From Lutibacter sp. (lineage in GTDB: Bacteria > Bacteroidota > Bacteroidia > Flavobacteriales > Flavobacteriaceae): 64,000 nucleotides of DNA. How positions within the stretch are numbered: position 1 is the first letter of the stretch; each line of letters begins with the position of its first letter. The translations under genes were made by a program, and so were the position numbers. The notes under the pieces are model-generated. The model worked only from the letters and a program-made list of their open reading frames with translations, was not told where the DNA came from and made no database searches. Shown here in pieces: positions 1 to 9,471 of the stretch. The DNA lies in assembly GCF_016342705.1 (NCBI RefSeq), contig NZ_JAEINV010000011.1:59815-123814 (forward strand). The letters run 5' to 3'.

Positions 1-1231
1 GCATTAAACCTGCTTTTAGTTGTTGGTATTTGGCTAAAGTTTGTTGTTCTGTTTGGATTTTTTCTTGAATAGATTCAATCCTCATAGAAATAACCTTTTG
101 TTCTTTTAACGATTTGGAAAAAGGAATCTTTATTTTCTGAATATCTTTCAGTGTGATCCTTTTAAGAGCACTTCCCGATAATAGGCTATAGAGCGCTTTA
201 TCAAAAAATTCACTTTGTAAAGTCCAAGATAAATATTCAGAATCTATAAGCTCGTTTACTCTAATTATTGCAATTGATGATAATAACACAATTCGTTTAT
301 CATCAATAAAATGTATAACCTTACCGATAGTTCCATCTTTAGATAATAAAACATCTCCAAATATTGGGCTACAATTCTGTCTTACTAACAACTCAAAAAC
401 TTCGGGTAAAATCTTTGTGCAATTTGCATAATTAAAAGTTCCATCAATCATATCTTTAACATTACCAATTGGCATTCCTTTTTCTTGGGGAACAGGACTA
501 AAATGAGAGCCATCTGTAACTAGTTTTGTAAGATTAGTTAATTCGTCTATCTCCCAATCCTTAGGAACCATTCCCAATTCACTTTGTTTATAAAATTCTG
601 GAGCGTCATGGTAGGTTGGGCGGAGTTTACCAGTTTTTAGGTCTATACCACGTGTAAATAAATCGTGCATTAAGCCTTGTTTTAAGGCTTGGTATTTGGC
701 AATCGCGGCTTCTGTTTTTTCTATCACCTCATCGCAGGTTGATAGAATATTGGCTATTTTTTGTTGTTGGGGAAGTGGGGGAAAATCAAATTCAAAATTT
801 AAAATATCCCCACCTTTTAAGTTATTTATAGCTGAGCCTGCTAGAGTAACATCAATATATTTTTGATACTCTCGGCTTTGGAATAATTGGTAAATATAAT
901 TTGGTTCAGAATTAATACCTGGACGGAATCCTGCACAAAAAGCTCCTACACAAAAATTGTTGGTGGAACCTTTAAACTGTGCACTTTTACCCACAAGTCT
1001 CTTACTGCCATTCGACATACATACTGCTATGTCATTTTTTTCTAATTTTTGAGCAGAAGAAACGCAATTATCATCAACTATTTGAACATCTTTAAATACT
1101 AATTTCCCCTCTTTAATATTGTTAGATCTTAATAAATAGAACATGTTACTTTTATAGCTATCTCTTAAATCATAGGGAGAATAAGATACGCCACGAACAA
1201 CATCGCAATAACTCAATAATTTATCCCTCAT
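1..1231 (-). CDS. hsdS: Type I restriction-modification specificity subunit HsdS (3' end cut by window)
   Basis: HsdS reads the two half-sites of the DNA target for a type I restriction-modification complex. The frame is open from ATG at 1231-1229 ([12 protein letters not shown]) down to the window edge, about 410 residues. Two target-recognition domains are visible, roughly residues 1-150 and 215-370. Each is followed by a helical conserved repeat: the first has [11 protein letters not shown] and ends [15 protein letters not shown], and the second ends [11 protein letters not shown] at the edge. Since that is where the family usually ends, only a few residues should be missing. The start codon overlaps the last codons of hsdM by 11 bases, which implies translational coupling. 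hsdR is not in the window and would be expected to the left. Confidence 0.93.
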   Translation of the reverse strand, partial: MRDKLLSYCDVVRGVSYSPYDLRDSYKSNMFYLLRSNNIKEGKLVFKDVQIVDDNCVSSAQKLEKNDIAVCMSNGSKRLVGKSAQFKGSTNNFCVGAFCAGFRPGINSEPNYIYQLFQSREYQKYIDVTLAGSAINNLKGGDILNFEFDFPPLPQQQKIANILSTCDEVIEKTEAAIAKYQALKQGLMHDLFTRGIDLKTGKLRPTYHDAPEFYKQSELGMVPKDWEIDELTNLTKLVTDGSHFSPVPQEKGMPIGNVKDMIDGTFNYANCTKILPEVFELLVRQNCSPIFGDVLLSKDGTIGKVIHFIDDKRIVLLSSIAIIRVNELIDSEYLSWTLQSEFFDKALYSLLSGSALKRITLKDIQKIKIPFSKSLKEQKVISMRIESIQEKIQTEQQTLAKYQQLKAGLM

Positions 1232-3827
1232 AACCCAATTCCATTAAAAAGTTATTTAATTGTGTAGCAGCTTTTTCACGGCCGTTTAAAATACTTGTTA
1301 GTGTATTGCAGTATTTGGTATAACGGTTTTCCAGTTCGGTAATGAGTTCTCTTTCGTAACGGTTTACATAATCCATTACTGTTGCGTGTAAGGTTGCTTT
1401 CCAACGCGTTAATATTAACGCTTTGGCTTCCTCATGCGTAATTTTTTCTCTTGCTTTCTCCACCAAAGCTTCTTTTTTCTCTTTAATTTCTTTTATTGTA
1501 GCATTGCAGTTTTTTAACTCGTTAGTTAATTCGGTATGACGTGCCAGTTTGGTTTCAATGGCTACTTTTTTATTTTCGGTGGTGGTTTGGGCTTTTTCTT
1601 TTTGGGTTAATTGTTGCTTTAACCCTTCGACTTGTCCTTCGACAGGCTCAGGATGACTTTGCTTAGTATCCGAAACAGCATTTGCTTTTATTCTAATAGT
1701 TAAGGCTTTTATTTCTCTTTTTAAGATGGTGATTTCGCCATTGTAGCTTTTAATATCGTCTTTTAGGTCTTTTAAAACTTCCTTTGGAAATACTTCGTAG
1801 TTTTCTTCTTCAAATTCACCTTCTTCCAGTTCATTTACTTCATTAAACATCGCTTCCAATTCATCTCTTCTAGCTTCATTATTTGCCAATTCTTCTAATA
1901 CTTCTGGAAACTGTGATTGTAAAATGTCATCGGCAGGAATTAACTCAGCATTCCAACCACTTGCAGACACGGATTTTAAATCAGTTTCTAAACTACTCCA
2001 ATAGGCTGCAAATGCACCACGGCTTTTATGAAGATCTAAAATTCCTAATTGGCTAAAGTCTTGTGCTATGCTTACCGAAAAATCTTTCTGAATTTCAAAA
2101 ATATTTTGTTTTACAGGCAAGGCTTCAAATTTGGCTAAATTTTGTTGCCACCACGTATTTACACCACTTTCGTATTGGTTGCGTTTGTTTAAAATATCTG
2201 AATGTTCTAGTAACAAGGTTTTAATTGTTTCTTTCGTATCAATATTTTTTACAAATTGAGAATAGCCTTCTTTTAAAGGTTCAAAAAGTTGTTTACGAAT
2301 ATTTGGATAATTGTTCCAATACGCTTGTAACTCGTTTACTTCAACTGTTGGAATACCACCGTGTAAATGTGCTTTTACATCTTGCGGTTCAGCAGGTGGA
2401 CTGTTATCTACATATCTACGAATGTTAAAGTTGTAATCTTCTTTTTCAAGTGCTGCTTTGGAGATTTTTTTAGCATAACCGTCTAAATTTTCTTTATTTT
2501 TATAGATGTAGGTTATTTTGGCAATATCCTCTGGGCGTAGCTTGTTTTGGTTTTTCCCTTCTTTGTATTCTCGGTCGGCATTTATAAATAATACCTCGTT
2601 GCAAGAACCTGCATTTTTTTTGTTAATTACCAATAAAGAAGCAGGAATACCAGTACCATAAAACAAGCCAGAAGGCAAACCAACCACAGCTTCTAAATAA
2701 CCGCGTTCTACCAACCATTGGCGCATACTTTTTTCTTCGCTCCCTCTAAACAATACACCGTGTGGCATTACAACCGCCATACGACCATTGTTTTTTAACA
2801 CACTTACCATGTGTTGCACAAACATAAAGTCGGCTTTTTTCTTTTTAGGCATCCAAAAATGAAAACGATCACGGAAGTTTTTTATATCTCCGTAATTGTT
2901 TGAAAACGGAGGATTGGCAATTACAATGTCAAAGTTTTTCAATTCACCATTGTCCACATGCATAGGATCAGCTATGGTATCACCTTGTAAAATCTCAGCA
3001 TCAAAAATATCATGAAACAGCATATTCATTTTACATAAAGACCAAGTTGTACCGTTTAGCTCTTGTCCTGCAAAACTTAAACGAGATGCATCGCCATAAC
3101 GAGATGTTACATAATTTTTAGCTTCAATTAGCATACCACCAGAGCCACAAGTAGGATCGTAAATTGTTGCTTCTGGTTCAGGTTCTAATATGTTTACTAA
3201 TAATTTTACAACTTCATTAGGCGTATAAAATTCACCTCCTTTTTTACCTGCGCTATCTGCAAAATATTTAATTAGATACTCGTAAGCAGCACCCAATATG
3301 TCTGGAAACTCAAAACGATCATCGGTTAATACTACTTTATTAAAATGTGTAATAAACTCAATTAATTTTTCATCATTTAATGCATTTTTACTTTTCCCGA
3401 TGGTTCTATTAAAATTAACGTTGGTTAAAACACCTGTTAATTTATCTGGATTAGCTTCTTCTAAAGCTTCTAGTGCTTTATTTAGCGCATCTCCAACATC
3501 TTTTTTAAGGTGTAAAACGCCATCATTTATTTCTTGTCCTTGTTCATTGATGGTTTTGTAATTCCAACGTGCTCTAACAGGTACAAAATATTCGTACGCA
3601 TTTACCTTTTCCAGGGCTTCTTGAATTTTAGCTTCTGGTATTCCTTTTGCTTGTAACTCTATTAACCGAGTTGCTTTATCTTGTTCAAATTTATCACTCA
3701 GTCGTTTTAAAAATAACATTCCAAAAATGTATTCTTTAAACTCCGAAGCATCCATATTTCCTCTTAATATATCACAGGCATCCATAAGGAAACCTTCTAA
3801 CCAAGACAGTGTTAGTTTTTTACTCAT
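1221..3827 (-). CDS. hsdM: Type I restriction-modification DNA methyltransferase subunit HsdM
   Basis: This is the N6-adenine methyltransferase subunit of the type I system, acting with HsdS on host DNA. An N-terminal helical HsdM domain spans about residues 8-165. The catalytic domain has the SAM-binding motif DPTCGSGG at 224-231 and the catalytic NPPF at 305-308. At 868 residues it is much longer than a minimal HsdM of about 500. The extra C-terminal part (about 480-868) is charged and predicted coiled-coil (many E/K, for example 670-800). Within that tail, residues about 723-735 read [11 protein letters not shown], the translation of a palindromic repeat that is otherwise intergenic (see repeat entry). 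The gene comes first in a hsdM-hsdS operon. Confidence 0.96.
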   Translation of the reverse strand: MSKKLTLSWLEGFLMDACDILRGNMDASEFKEYIFGMLFLKRLSDKFEQDKATRLIELQAKGIPEAKIQEALEKVNAYEYFVPVRARWNYKTINEQGQEINDGVLHLKKDVGDALNKALEALEEANPDKLTGVLTNVNFNRTIGKSKNALNDEKLIEFITHFNKVVLTDDRFEFPDILGAAYEYLIKYFADSAGKKGGEFYTPNEVVKLLVNILEPEPEATIYDPTCGSGGMLIEAKNYVTSRYGDASRLSFAGQELNGTTWSLCKMNMLFHDIFDAEILQGDTIADPMHVDNGELKNFDIVIANPPFSNNYGDIKNFRDRFHFWMPKKKKADFMFVQHMVSVLKNNGRMAVVMPHGVLFRGSEEKSMRQWLVERGYLEAVVGLPSGLFYGTGIPASLLVINKKNAGSCNEVLFINADREYKEGKNQNKLRPEDIAKITYIYKNKENLDGYAKKISKAALEKEDYNFNIRRYVDNSPPAEPQDVKAHLHGGIPTVEVNELQAYWNNYPNIRKQLFEPLKEGYSQFVKNIDTKETIKTLLLEHSDILNKRNQYESGVNTWWQQNLAKFEALPVKQNIFEIQKDFSVSIAQDFSQLGILDLHKSRGAFAAYWSSLETDLKSVSASGWNAELIPADDILQSQFPEVLEELANNEARRDELEAMFNEVNELEEGEFEEENYEVFPKEVLKDLKDDIKSYNGEITILKREIKALTIRIKANAVSDTKQSHPEPVEGQVEGLKQQLTQKEKAQTTTENKKVAIETKLARHTELTNELKNCNATIKEIKEKKEALVEKAREKITHEEAKALILTRWKATLHATVMDYVNRYERELITELENRYTKYCNTLTSILNGREKAATQLNNFLMELGYEG
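1623..1657. repeat. Palindromic repeat inserted in frame in hsdM
   Basis: On the minus strand this segment begins GTCATCCTGAGCCTGTCGAA and continues GGACAAGTCGAAGGG. It contains the inverted words CTTCGAC and GTCGAAG and translates as [12 protein letters not shown]. Related words occur in the intergenic repeat at 53056-53104 (CCCTTCGACTGCGCTCAGG). It lies in the coiled-coil tail of HsdM without disturbing the frame. That it arrived by insertion is inferred. Confidence 0.75.
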
Positions 3828-4057
3828 ATTAGTTTAATTCGTATTTGATATTTATTGTTTGTAGGCATTTTTTTTGATTTTTTTTTAGGTATTTTGAAAG
3901 TTTAATAATTATTAAAAAAATTTGATAGTTGGAAATATCAAACGACCATAAAAGTAATTAAATTAAATAGGCTAAAAAATAAGAATTACTACTTTTTATT
4001 CTCTAATGGTATTGCATAAAAAAGTTTAAATTATTATAATAATAATTTAAAAACTAA

Positions 4058-4154
4058 TATATTTGAATTCTAGGTTATTTTCATAGGTAACCTATCTTTT
4101 TCATAGCAATTTACCCACCTCTCTTTTTATGCAATTTTTGAGGTGGGTTTTTTT
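4058..4154 (+). ncRNA. Candidate small RNA: promoter box, hairpin and intrinsic terminator
   Basis: The 342-base gap 3828-4169 contains no gene but is structured on the plus strand. TATATTTG at 4058-4065 fits the Bacteroidota -7 box TAnnTTTG; no clear -33 box is seen. It is followed by a small inverted repeat, TAGGTTA at 4071-4077 with TAACCTA at 4088-4094. A strong terminator follows: ACCCACCT at 4113-4120, AGGTGGGT at 4141-4148, then seven T. Both flanking genes are on the minus strand, so this terminator serves no plus-strand gene. A transcript of about 85 nucleotides from near 4071 is predicted but unproven. The rest of the gap is AT-rich with nothing recognisable. Confidence 0.35.
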
Positions 4155-4169
4155 ATGAGGTTAAAATTG

Positions 4170-5183
4170 TTAGATATCATTACCTGGTTTAGATAATTGC
4201 TTTATGGCATTAATTCGCACGTCACGTTGATGTATTATTGTAATATCATAGTCTGTTTGTGTATCATTTCCCCATTTGCTTGATACTACAAAAAGTTCAA
4301 TGAAAACCAAAAATGAAAACCATAAAATCCAAACAAATAAGGCTACTTTTGAATTAAATAAAATGTTAATCATCATTTCAAGTTCATCCAAAAAGCCAAC
4401 TTTGCTTTTAAATTCTTTTTCTAATTTTTCTCTCATACCTATTTTCATAAGGTTATATGAATCTCTTTTAGAAGAAAGCTCTTTAATTTGCTCGTCTAAT
4501 TTTGGAATTAATTCAGCTTTTGGATTTACAATAGATTCAGAACTAAAACTTCTTTCAGTAATTATAGTATCCACTTTAATGGTTGAAATATTTCCATTTT
4601 TATCTTTAATTACTCTATCTGTTTTAGTTGGTTTTCGTGTAACAACTGTGCCAGGCATAACGATAGTTGGTTTTCGTGTTACTTCATCAATTAAAGTTAA
4701 ACGTTCGGCACCTTTTTGATTGTATAAAGAATCTAATCTTAATAATTCATTATTGATTTCAGTAACTTTATTGGGTAATGATTTATTAACTCTCTCAATT
4801 ATTGAAGCTTCTTTTTGAAGTTCAATATCATCTTTAAAAATCATTTGATCAACAATAATAGAACCTAAAATTGCCATAACTAAAGCTATAGCTACTCTGA
4901 AATAATGAGCTATTTTGTTTTTACCAACGTTTAAAATAATTTGTTTTTCAATTTGGATAACAATAAATATCATAATTAAGGCCCCAATAATTGAGCCTTT
5001 TGTATTTAAATGCATATATCTATTAGCAAAAGAATATCCTATAAATCCCCATATTATTGAAACAATTAGGATTGCTGAAGTGTATTTTTTTACAGATTTT
5101 GCACTTGCTTCACTAGAGTTTTTCATTATATCGTAGTTGTATCCTGTAAGAAAACAACCAAATCTTATCCACCACGTTCTCAT
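4170..5183 (-). CDS. DUF4407 domain membrane protein
   Basis: This 337-residue protein of unknown function matches the DUF4407 family in layout. The N-terminus (MRTWWIRFGCFLTGYNYD) is followed by three membrane helices at about residues 35-55, 65-85 and 90-110. A long soluble, partly coiled-coil region (about 120-280) comes next, then a final membrane helix at about 285-310. The four helices suggest inner-membrane anchoring with the central part on one side. It begins one base after the stop codon of the 178-residue gene upstream, so the two are probably co-transcribed and may work together. Because it sits in a mobile island beside a restriction system, a role in defence or element maintenance is possible, but nothing in the sequence proves one. 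Confidence 0.75.
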   Translation of the reverse strand: MRTWWIRFGCFLTGYNYDIMKNSSEASAKSVKKYTSAILIVSIIWGFIGYSFANRYMHLNTKGSIIGALIMIFIVIQIEKQIILNVGKNKIAHYFRVAIALVMAILGSIIVDQMIFKDDIELQKEASIIERVNKSLPNKVTEINNELLRLDSLYNQKGAERLTLIDEVTRKPTIVMPGTVVTRKPTKTDRVIKDKNGNISTIKVDTIITERSFSSESIVNPKAELIPKLDEQIKELSSKRDSYNLMKIGMREKLEKEFKSKVGFLDELEMMINILFNSKVALFVWILWFSFLVFIELFVVSSKWGNDTQTDYDITIIHQRDVRINAIKQLSKPGNDI

Positions 5184-5184
5184 A

Positions 5185-5721
5185 TTAAACTTCAGTATTT
5201 AGAATTTTATTAGACAATGATGCTAATCCGCGATTAAATCCGCGAGTATATGACAGTTTTAATCTAACTATTAAACCCTTTTTATCTTTTGTTTCCTCCT
5301 CAATTTTTAAAACTTCCTCAAAATTTTGAACAATAATAGATTTTTTACTTTCTAATTCATCAACAATATCAATTAATCCAGCATCATTTCTTGATTTTAT
5401 GTGGAAGTCTAGGGTTTTTAATTTAGTTGTGTAATGATTTTTAGCCTGTCTAATTTTAATATATAAATCTTCAATTAAAAGATCAATATTCTCTTGTTTG
5501 TATGATGAATCTGGATTGATTAATGCATCTTGATAGCCTCTTTGTTCAAAATCTGTTGATGCGTAATCAAAAATTTGATATAAACCATAGGACTCTTTAT
5601 TTATTGCAACATCTTGTAAATCCAAAGGCTCAGATTTGTCAATGAATTGTTCTTCTAAAGGTTCTTTTTCCTCAATTATTGGATTTGATTTATCTAATCC
5701 TAAAAAACTTAATAATCCCAT
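5185..5721 (-). CDS. Hypothetical protein, partner of the DUF4407 gene
   Basis: I do not recognise this 178-residue protein. The N-terminus (MGLLSFLGLDKSNP) is followed by a very acidic stretch (about residues 15-40, many Glu/Asp). Helical, charged sequence then runs to the end with a probable coiled coil at about 100-150. There are no membrane segments, signal peptide or catalytic motif. The stop codon is one base upstream of the DUF4407 start, and the HNH nuclease gene ends only 18 bases upstream, so these island genes form one transcription unit. A soluble cytoplasmic partner of the DUF4407 membrane protein is a guess from spacing alone. Confidence 0.6.
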   Translation of the reverse strand: MGLLSFLGLDKSNPIIEEKEPLEEQFIDKSEPLDLQDVAINKESYGLYQIFDYASTDFEQRGYQDALINPDSSYKQENIDLLIEDLYIKIRQAKNHYTTKLKTLDFHIKSRNDAGLIDIVDELESKKSIIVQNFEEVLKIEEETKDKKGLIVRLKLSYTRGFNRGLASLSNKILNTEV

Positions 5722-5739
5722 ATTATTTTTATTTAAAAC

Positions 5740-6054
5740 TTACTTAATATATTTTACTGGAACTTTGTACTTTGCATGCCCTTTGTCATGACACTTTTTA
5801 CATAATGTAATAAGATATCGGGCATTATATTCCCAAGGTTTTTTATAAGTTCTTGAAAGTTCTGAAAAGTGATACTGTTTATGGTGTATTTGTAGGTTTG
5901 TTTTGGACTGACATACAACGCACATGTTTTTATCTCTTTCCAAAATTCTCTTCCTAAAATCTAGCCAACGGATATCTAAAAGTAATTTTCCATAGATTTC
6001 TCTATTTAAATTATTATTAATGACTTCATTTTTTATATCCTTTTTGAACATCAA
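5740..6054 (-). CDS. Small HNH endonuclease
   Basis: This 104-residue protein has the HNH nuclease fold signature: a CxxC pair at Cys45 and Cys48, the His57-His58 pair (QIHHKQY), an Asn near residue 77, and a second zinc pair CKKCH at 85-89. Such proteins cut DNA with one metal ion and are common in phages, plasmids and islands. The whole protein is little more than the nuclease domain plus a 30-residue basic N-terminus. It lies upstream of the unknown 178-residue gene, and the 217-base gap 6055-6271 separates it from the zinc-finger gene. That gap has a small inverted word, ACGG-GTTT-CCGT, near 6129-6140 but no gene. The biological role is unknown. Confidence 0.82.
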   Translation of the reverse strand: MMFKKDIKNEVINNNLNREIYGKLLLDIRWLDFRKRILERDKNMCVVCQSKTNLQIHHKQYHFSELSRTYKKPWEYNARYLITLCKKCHDKGHAKYKVPVKYIK

Positions 6055-6271
6055 CTTAGTTTATAAACTTTAGACTTTAATCTAGGCCATACAAATAACC
6101 ACAAACAAATTAAGCTAAAATTCATTTTAATTATTTACGGGTTTCCGTATAATATGTAATTAAAAGCGTTTGAAATATTTTATTTTGCCAGTTTTTAGCA
6201 GTACAAAATCTATTTTTTGGCATTAAAAGAGTTCATTTAAGGCCTATTTACTTAAAATATAAAAATAGTTT

Positions 6272-6793
6272 TTATGAAATTAAACTAGAAGGATTGAAAT
6301 AATTTGGATCTTTTAGATAAATAATAGAACTTGTTTCCATATCAAAATGGGGTAGGTAACCGTCATATCTGCGTTCCATATTTTTAATTAAAAAATAACG
6401 TTTGTTTACGGAATTAGTTATCTGTTGAATATTTTGAATAAGTATTTGAAAATCTTTTTGTGTTACATTTTTATCCTCTTCTGAAGTTATATAGCCTTTA
6501 GCGAAGTCATATAATGCTTGTCCAGCAAGTGTATTTCCTACTCCAGCAAGGCTCATTTGATTAATTTTAGTTTTTTTATTTATAAAGGCATTTAATTTTT
6601 TTATTTCTTCTAATAGTTGGGTATGATTTTCTGATATTAGATTATTTTGTACAGAAGATTTCTCATTTGGTTTTGAGTTTTTATGATGATGATTTTTACT
6701 TCTACAACTAGGGGAACAAAATTTTTGCACTTTTCTTCTTTTTGGTATAAATTTGGTTTGACAAAATTCACATATGTAAAATTCTTTTTCCAT
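6272..6793 (-). CDS. Zinc-finger protein of the integrase module
   Basis: This 173-residue protein starts with a four-cysteine zinc site: Cys8-x2-Cys11 and Cys26-x3-Cys30, in a basic context followed by HHHK. The remainder is helical with no enzyme motif. The same kind of N-terminal finger opens the 197-residue HTH protein at 8738-9331, so two genes of this module share it. The position next to the excisionase-like gene and the recombinase suggests a DNA-binding accessory role in excision, regulation or mobilisation. The exact function is not visible. The start is the only sensible ATG, and the 55-base gap to the next gene upstream is free of genes. Confidence 0.65.
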   Translation of the reverse strand: MEKEFYICEFCQTKFIPKRRKVQKFCSPSCRSKNHHHKNSKPNEKSSVQNNLISENHTQLLEEIKKLNAFINKKTKINQMSLAGVGNTLAGQALYDFAKGYITSEEDKNVTQKDFQILIQNIQQITNSVNKRYFLIKNMERRYDGYLPHFDMETSSIIYLKDPNYFNPSSLIS

Positions 6794-6848
6794 AACATTT
6801 TATAATTTAAGCGTTAAATGAACGCTCGTTTGACGCATAATTTAACTT

Positions 6849-7619
6849 TTATCTATTTTTGAGGATGTATTCGTTGGCTTTTTCGTTTAAATCATCTTTA
6901 GTGATTCCTTTTCCTTTTTCAAGCCAAGCTAAAATCTCCGATTTTTTAAATTGCAACTTTGCACCTTTTTTGTAAAATGGAAGTTGCCCTTTATGCTTTA
7001 AATCATAAATAGTTGCAACAGCATAATTAGTCAATTCAGCAACTTCTTTAACGTTTAAAAATTCATCATTTTCATCGTTGTTCTGACTTATTTTTGTTTT
7101 GCTTGGTTTTGCAGGTGGATACATTTTATTTTCTAACTTTTGATAGAGTGGAGTATTCCGAACATCGCTAGTATATGAAATCAATTTAAACTTTGATAGA
7201 TCATTTAAATTGTACATTAATTCATATAAATTATAATTATTGGTCATTATTCGTGAGGTTTCCAATAAAGCATCATGTGCTGCAATTCCAGAAATGATAG
7301 TATCTAAAGTTTTTTCAAGTTTGATATTTGAATTTTCTAAAAGTGGAAGTATTTTCAAATTAACAATATTATTGATGCTATTCTCGTCATAAATTTCAAA
7401 CCTTTTATTGAACAAATTGGTTACTTTAGAATAAGGATCTAGTTTTAAGTATTCAAATTTTTTGATTTCAATTGTATTTGTTTCTTTTAAATACTCATTA
7501 CTCGTATAATTATAAGATTGTAACGCCTTTTTTGCTTCCAAAAGTGTTGTATAAAAAAGATGTTCTCTTTCTTCAAAAGCCTTGTTATAACTATTTTGGT
7601 AGAGTTGATTATAATCCAT
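6849..7619 (-). CDS. Excisionase-like helix-turn-helix protein
   Basis: This is a 256-residue protein. Its C-terminal part (about 185-235) is a MerR/excisionase-type winged HTH, as seen in LNVKEVAELTNYAVATIYDL followed by KGQLPFYKKGAKLQFKKSEI. The N-terminal 170 residues are helical and unrecognised. HTH proteins of this form next to a tyrosine recombinase usually act as directionality factors that bend att-site DNA. The start codon overlaps the 3' end of the recombinase gene by 11 bases, so it is translated from the same message downstream of the integrase. A simple repressor role is an alternative. Confidence 0.72.
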   Translation of the reverse strand: MDYNQLYQNSYNKAFEEREHLFYTTLLEAKKALQSYNYTSNEYLKETNTIEIKKFEYLKLDPYSKVTNLFNKRFEIYDENSINNIVNLKILPLLENSNIKLEKTLDTIISGIAAHDALLETSRIMTNNYNLYELMYNLNDLSKFKLISYTSDVRNTPLYQKLENKMYPPAKPSKTKISQNNDENDEFLNVKEVAELTNYAVATIYDLKHKGQLPFYKKGAKLQFKKSEILAWLEKGKGITKDDLNEKANEYILKNR

Positions 7620-8745
7620 TTAAATCTAAATTTATTCTATTAGCTGCTGCTATTTTGTTTTTATCTAAAACTTTTGTGTAAATCTGAGTTGTATTTACGT
7701 TTTTATGTCCCATTAACTTAGATACGGTATAAATATCTGTTCCGTTCGCTAATTGCAATGTGGCATAACTGTGTCTAAAATTATGAAAACTAATTTTCTT
7801 ATTAATTTTAGCAGCTTTTACCCAAATTTTTACAAATCTGGCTGTTTTTGAATATTCTAAACCTGTAAAAATGATGCCTTCATTTTCACCTTCTTTCAAT
7901 AATATTTCATAAGCTTTAGTTGAAATAGGATGGTTATAAATATTGCCAGTTTTTTGTTCCTTTAATTTTATATAATAACCTTGGTGAATGTCCCCAAAAA
8001 CGGTTTCCCAAGTTAAATTTTTAATATCAATAAATCGCAATCCTGTTAAAGCTGAAAAAAGAGCAGCTCTTTTAATTTGTGGGAACTGTATATCAGTATT
8101 CCATAGTTTAACAAGTTCTTCCTCAGTTAAATACTCTCTAAATGTTTGTTCTTCTTTTATATATTCAGCGTGTTGAGAAAGGTTTGTGCTAATTATTTGT
8201 TCTTTGAAAGCTCGTTTCAACACAAAAATGAAATGTTTATAATATGATGCCGCACTATTAGTTGATAGCGTTGATTTCGCAGACTTTATTGATTTTGTGG
8301 TTAACAAAAAGGTTCTATAGTTTTTTACAATTTCAATTGAAATATTTTTTGAGCTAACTTTATTACCTAAGAATTTTTTGAAATATGCATAAGAAGCATT
8401 CCATGTTAAATAATTATTTCTGCTTCCTGAATTTAAATACTCGTCTACAATACTTTTATAATACTGTACAAAATTAATGTTACATTCAACATTTTCCTTA
8501 AACCCAAATTCTTTGTTTCGTATTTGCACCAATCGTTTGGCTCTAATTATTTCGGCAAACTCAATGGTAGTTTTATTATGTTGTTTTTCAACTTGGTTGA
8601 TTGGGTTATCGTGAATGGTAAGTTTTAGAAATTCTCTTCGTGTTTCTTTCCCCGTTTTTGGACTTATAATAGGAGGGAAGTAGTCTAAATATAAACTGGA
8701 TTTTTCGTTAGCAAGTGGTTTTTGTCTTAGAGTTACATTAGCCAT
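7609..8745 (-). CDS. Tyrosine recombinase / phage-type integrase
   Basis: This is a site-specific recombinase for integration and excision of the island. An N-terminal region with Arm-type and SAM-like core-binding domains (to about residue 200) precedes the catalytic domain. In that domain I see the first Arg in TGLRFIDI, the HxxR box in HNFRHSYATLQ, the second His in GHKNVN and the nucleophilic Tyr in TTQIYTK. The order R-H-R-H-Y is complete, so it should be active. I prefer the ATG at 8745 over the upstream one at 8772. In that case the start overlaps the stop of the upstream HTH gene by only a few bases, giving coupled translation; the upstream start would overlap by 35. Length from 8745 is 378 residues. 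Confidence 0.93.
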   Translation of the reverse strand: MANVTLRQKPLANEKSSLYLDYFPPIISPKTGKETRREFLKLTIHDNPINQVEKQHNKTTIEFAEIIRAKRLVQIRNKEFGFKENVECNINFVQYYKSIVDEYLNSGSRNNYLTWNASYAYFKKFLGNKVSSKNISIEIVKNYRTFLLTTKSIKSAKSTLSTNSAASYYKHFIFVLKRAFKEQIISTNLSQHAEYIKEEQTFREYLTEEELVKLWNTDIQFPQIKRAALFSALTGLRFIDIKNLTWETVFGDIHQGYYIKLKEQKTGNIYNHPISTKAYEILLKEGENEGIIFTGLEYSKTARFVKIWVKAAKINKKISFHNFRHSYATLQLANGTDIYTVSKLMGHKNVNTTQIYTKVLDKNKIAAANRINLDLNGL

Positions 8746-9331
8746 TTTTTTGAGGTATTTGAGGTTTGCCAAATATTTTGATGATATCTTTTTTTAGTAC
8801 GTAAACAAACCTTCCTTTTTTTATTTTTTTAATATCTTTTTCAATAATATGACGGTCAACTGTTCTGTTTGATAAATTATAATACTTTGATATTTCACCT
8901 ACGCTAAAATAACCATTATTATTTTTTTTAGGGCTTTCATTTAAAATAATTTTTTCTGAAAATTCATTTTCAAACTGGTTATTAATCAATTTTTTCAAAT
9001 CTTTTTTTCTAATAATTACTCTGGTTCCTAATTTCGCAGCTTTCAGGTGTTTATTTCTAATCAGTCTTTGTACAGAAGACATGCTTATGCCAAGTAAAAC
9101 CATTACATCTTTCATACTTAAAAGATCTTTTGCTTTTAAAGCACTTAATTGTTCATCAAAAGGAATTATTTCTTCATTCTGAAAAATTGATTTTTCAATA
9201 TTATGTAAATTCTTTTTTCTTTCCTTTTTCCTGTAGTGCTCTTGATTGCATTTATGGCAACAATATTTAGTTTTTAAGGTTTTTGCCATAAATTGTTTTC
9301 CACAATAACTACATTTTTTGGCTATTTTCAT
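8738..9331 (-). CDS. Zinc-finger protein with two helix-turn-helix domains
   Basis: This 197-residue protein is the first gene of the recombinase operon. It has an N-terminal zinc finger (Cys7-x2-Cys10, then Cys24/Cys25 and Cys28). Two HTH_17-like DNA-binding units follow: one at about 72-120 (SMKDVMVLLGISMSSVQRLI) and one at about 143-190 (YFSVGEISKYYNLSNRTVDR). The tandem arrangement resembles excisionase/regulator proteins that sit upstream of integrases. It may bind the direct repeats just upstream at 9364-9471. The stop overlaps the likely start of the recombinase. Function as an operon regulator or directionality factor is inferred. Confidence 0.72.
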   Translation of the reverse strand: MKIAKKCSYCGKQFMAKTLKTKYCCHKCNQEHYRKKERKKNLHNIEKSIFQNEEIIPFDEQLSALKAKDLLSMKDVMVLLGISMSSVQRLIRNKHLKAAKLGTRVIIRKKDLKKLINNQFENEFSEKIILNESPKKNNNGYFSVGEISKYYNLSNRTVDRHIIEKDIKKIKKGRFVYVLKKDIIKIFGKPQIPQKNG

Positions 9332-9363
9332 TTTTGAATATTATTAGTTTTTTTGGTCCATTT

Positions 9364-9471
9364 AAGTCCTGATAAGTCTATGTCGGTCCTGATCGGTCAG
9401 AAACTCCTCAACATACGTCAAGTCAATAAAATTATTTTTCTTTTATTTAAAAAAGGTACAATAAAGGTACA
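9364..9471. repeat. Two pairs of direct repeats between recombinase operon and mnmE
   Basis: The 250-base gap 9332-9581 holds two sets of direct repeats. AAGTCCTGATAAGTC at 9364-9378 recurs as CGGTCCTGATCGGTC at 9384-9398, spaced 20 bases, or two helical turns. AAAGGTACA at 9452-9460 recurs exactly at 9463-9471, spaced 11 bases, or one turn. Helically phased repeats between an integrase gene and the attachment core are typical of arm-type recombinase or excisionase binding sites. No binding data are available. Confidence 0.5.

Noticed and set aside
313..325. CTTACCGATAGTT in hsdS as a second attachment core of the island
   Set aside because: Only about eight bases match the mnmE end, and it lies in the middle of a conserved recognition domain.
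3298..3561. Plus-strand 87-codon frame within hsdM
   Set aside because: It is a shadow of the hsdM coding strand with no family resemblance.
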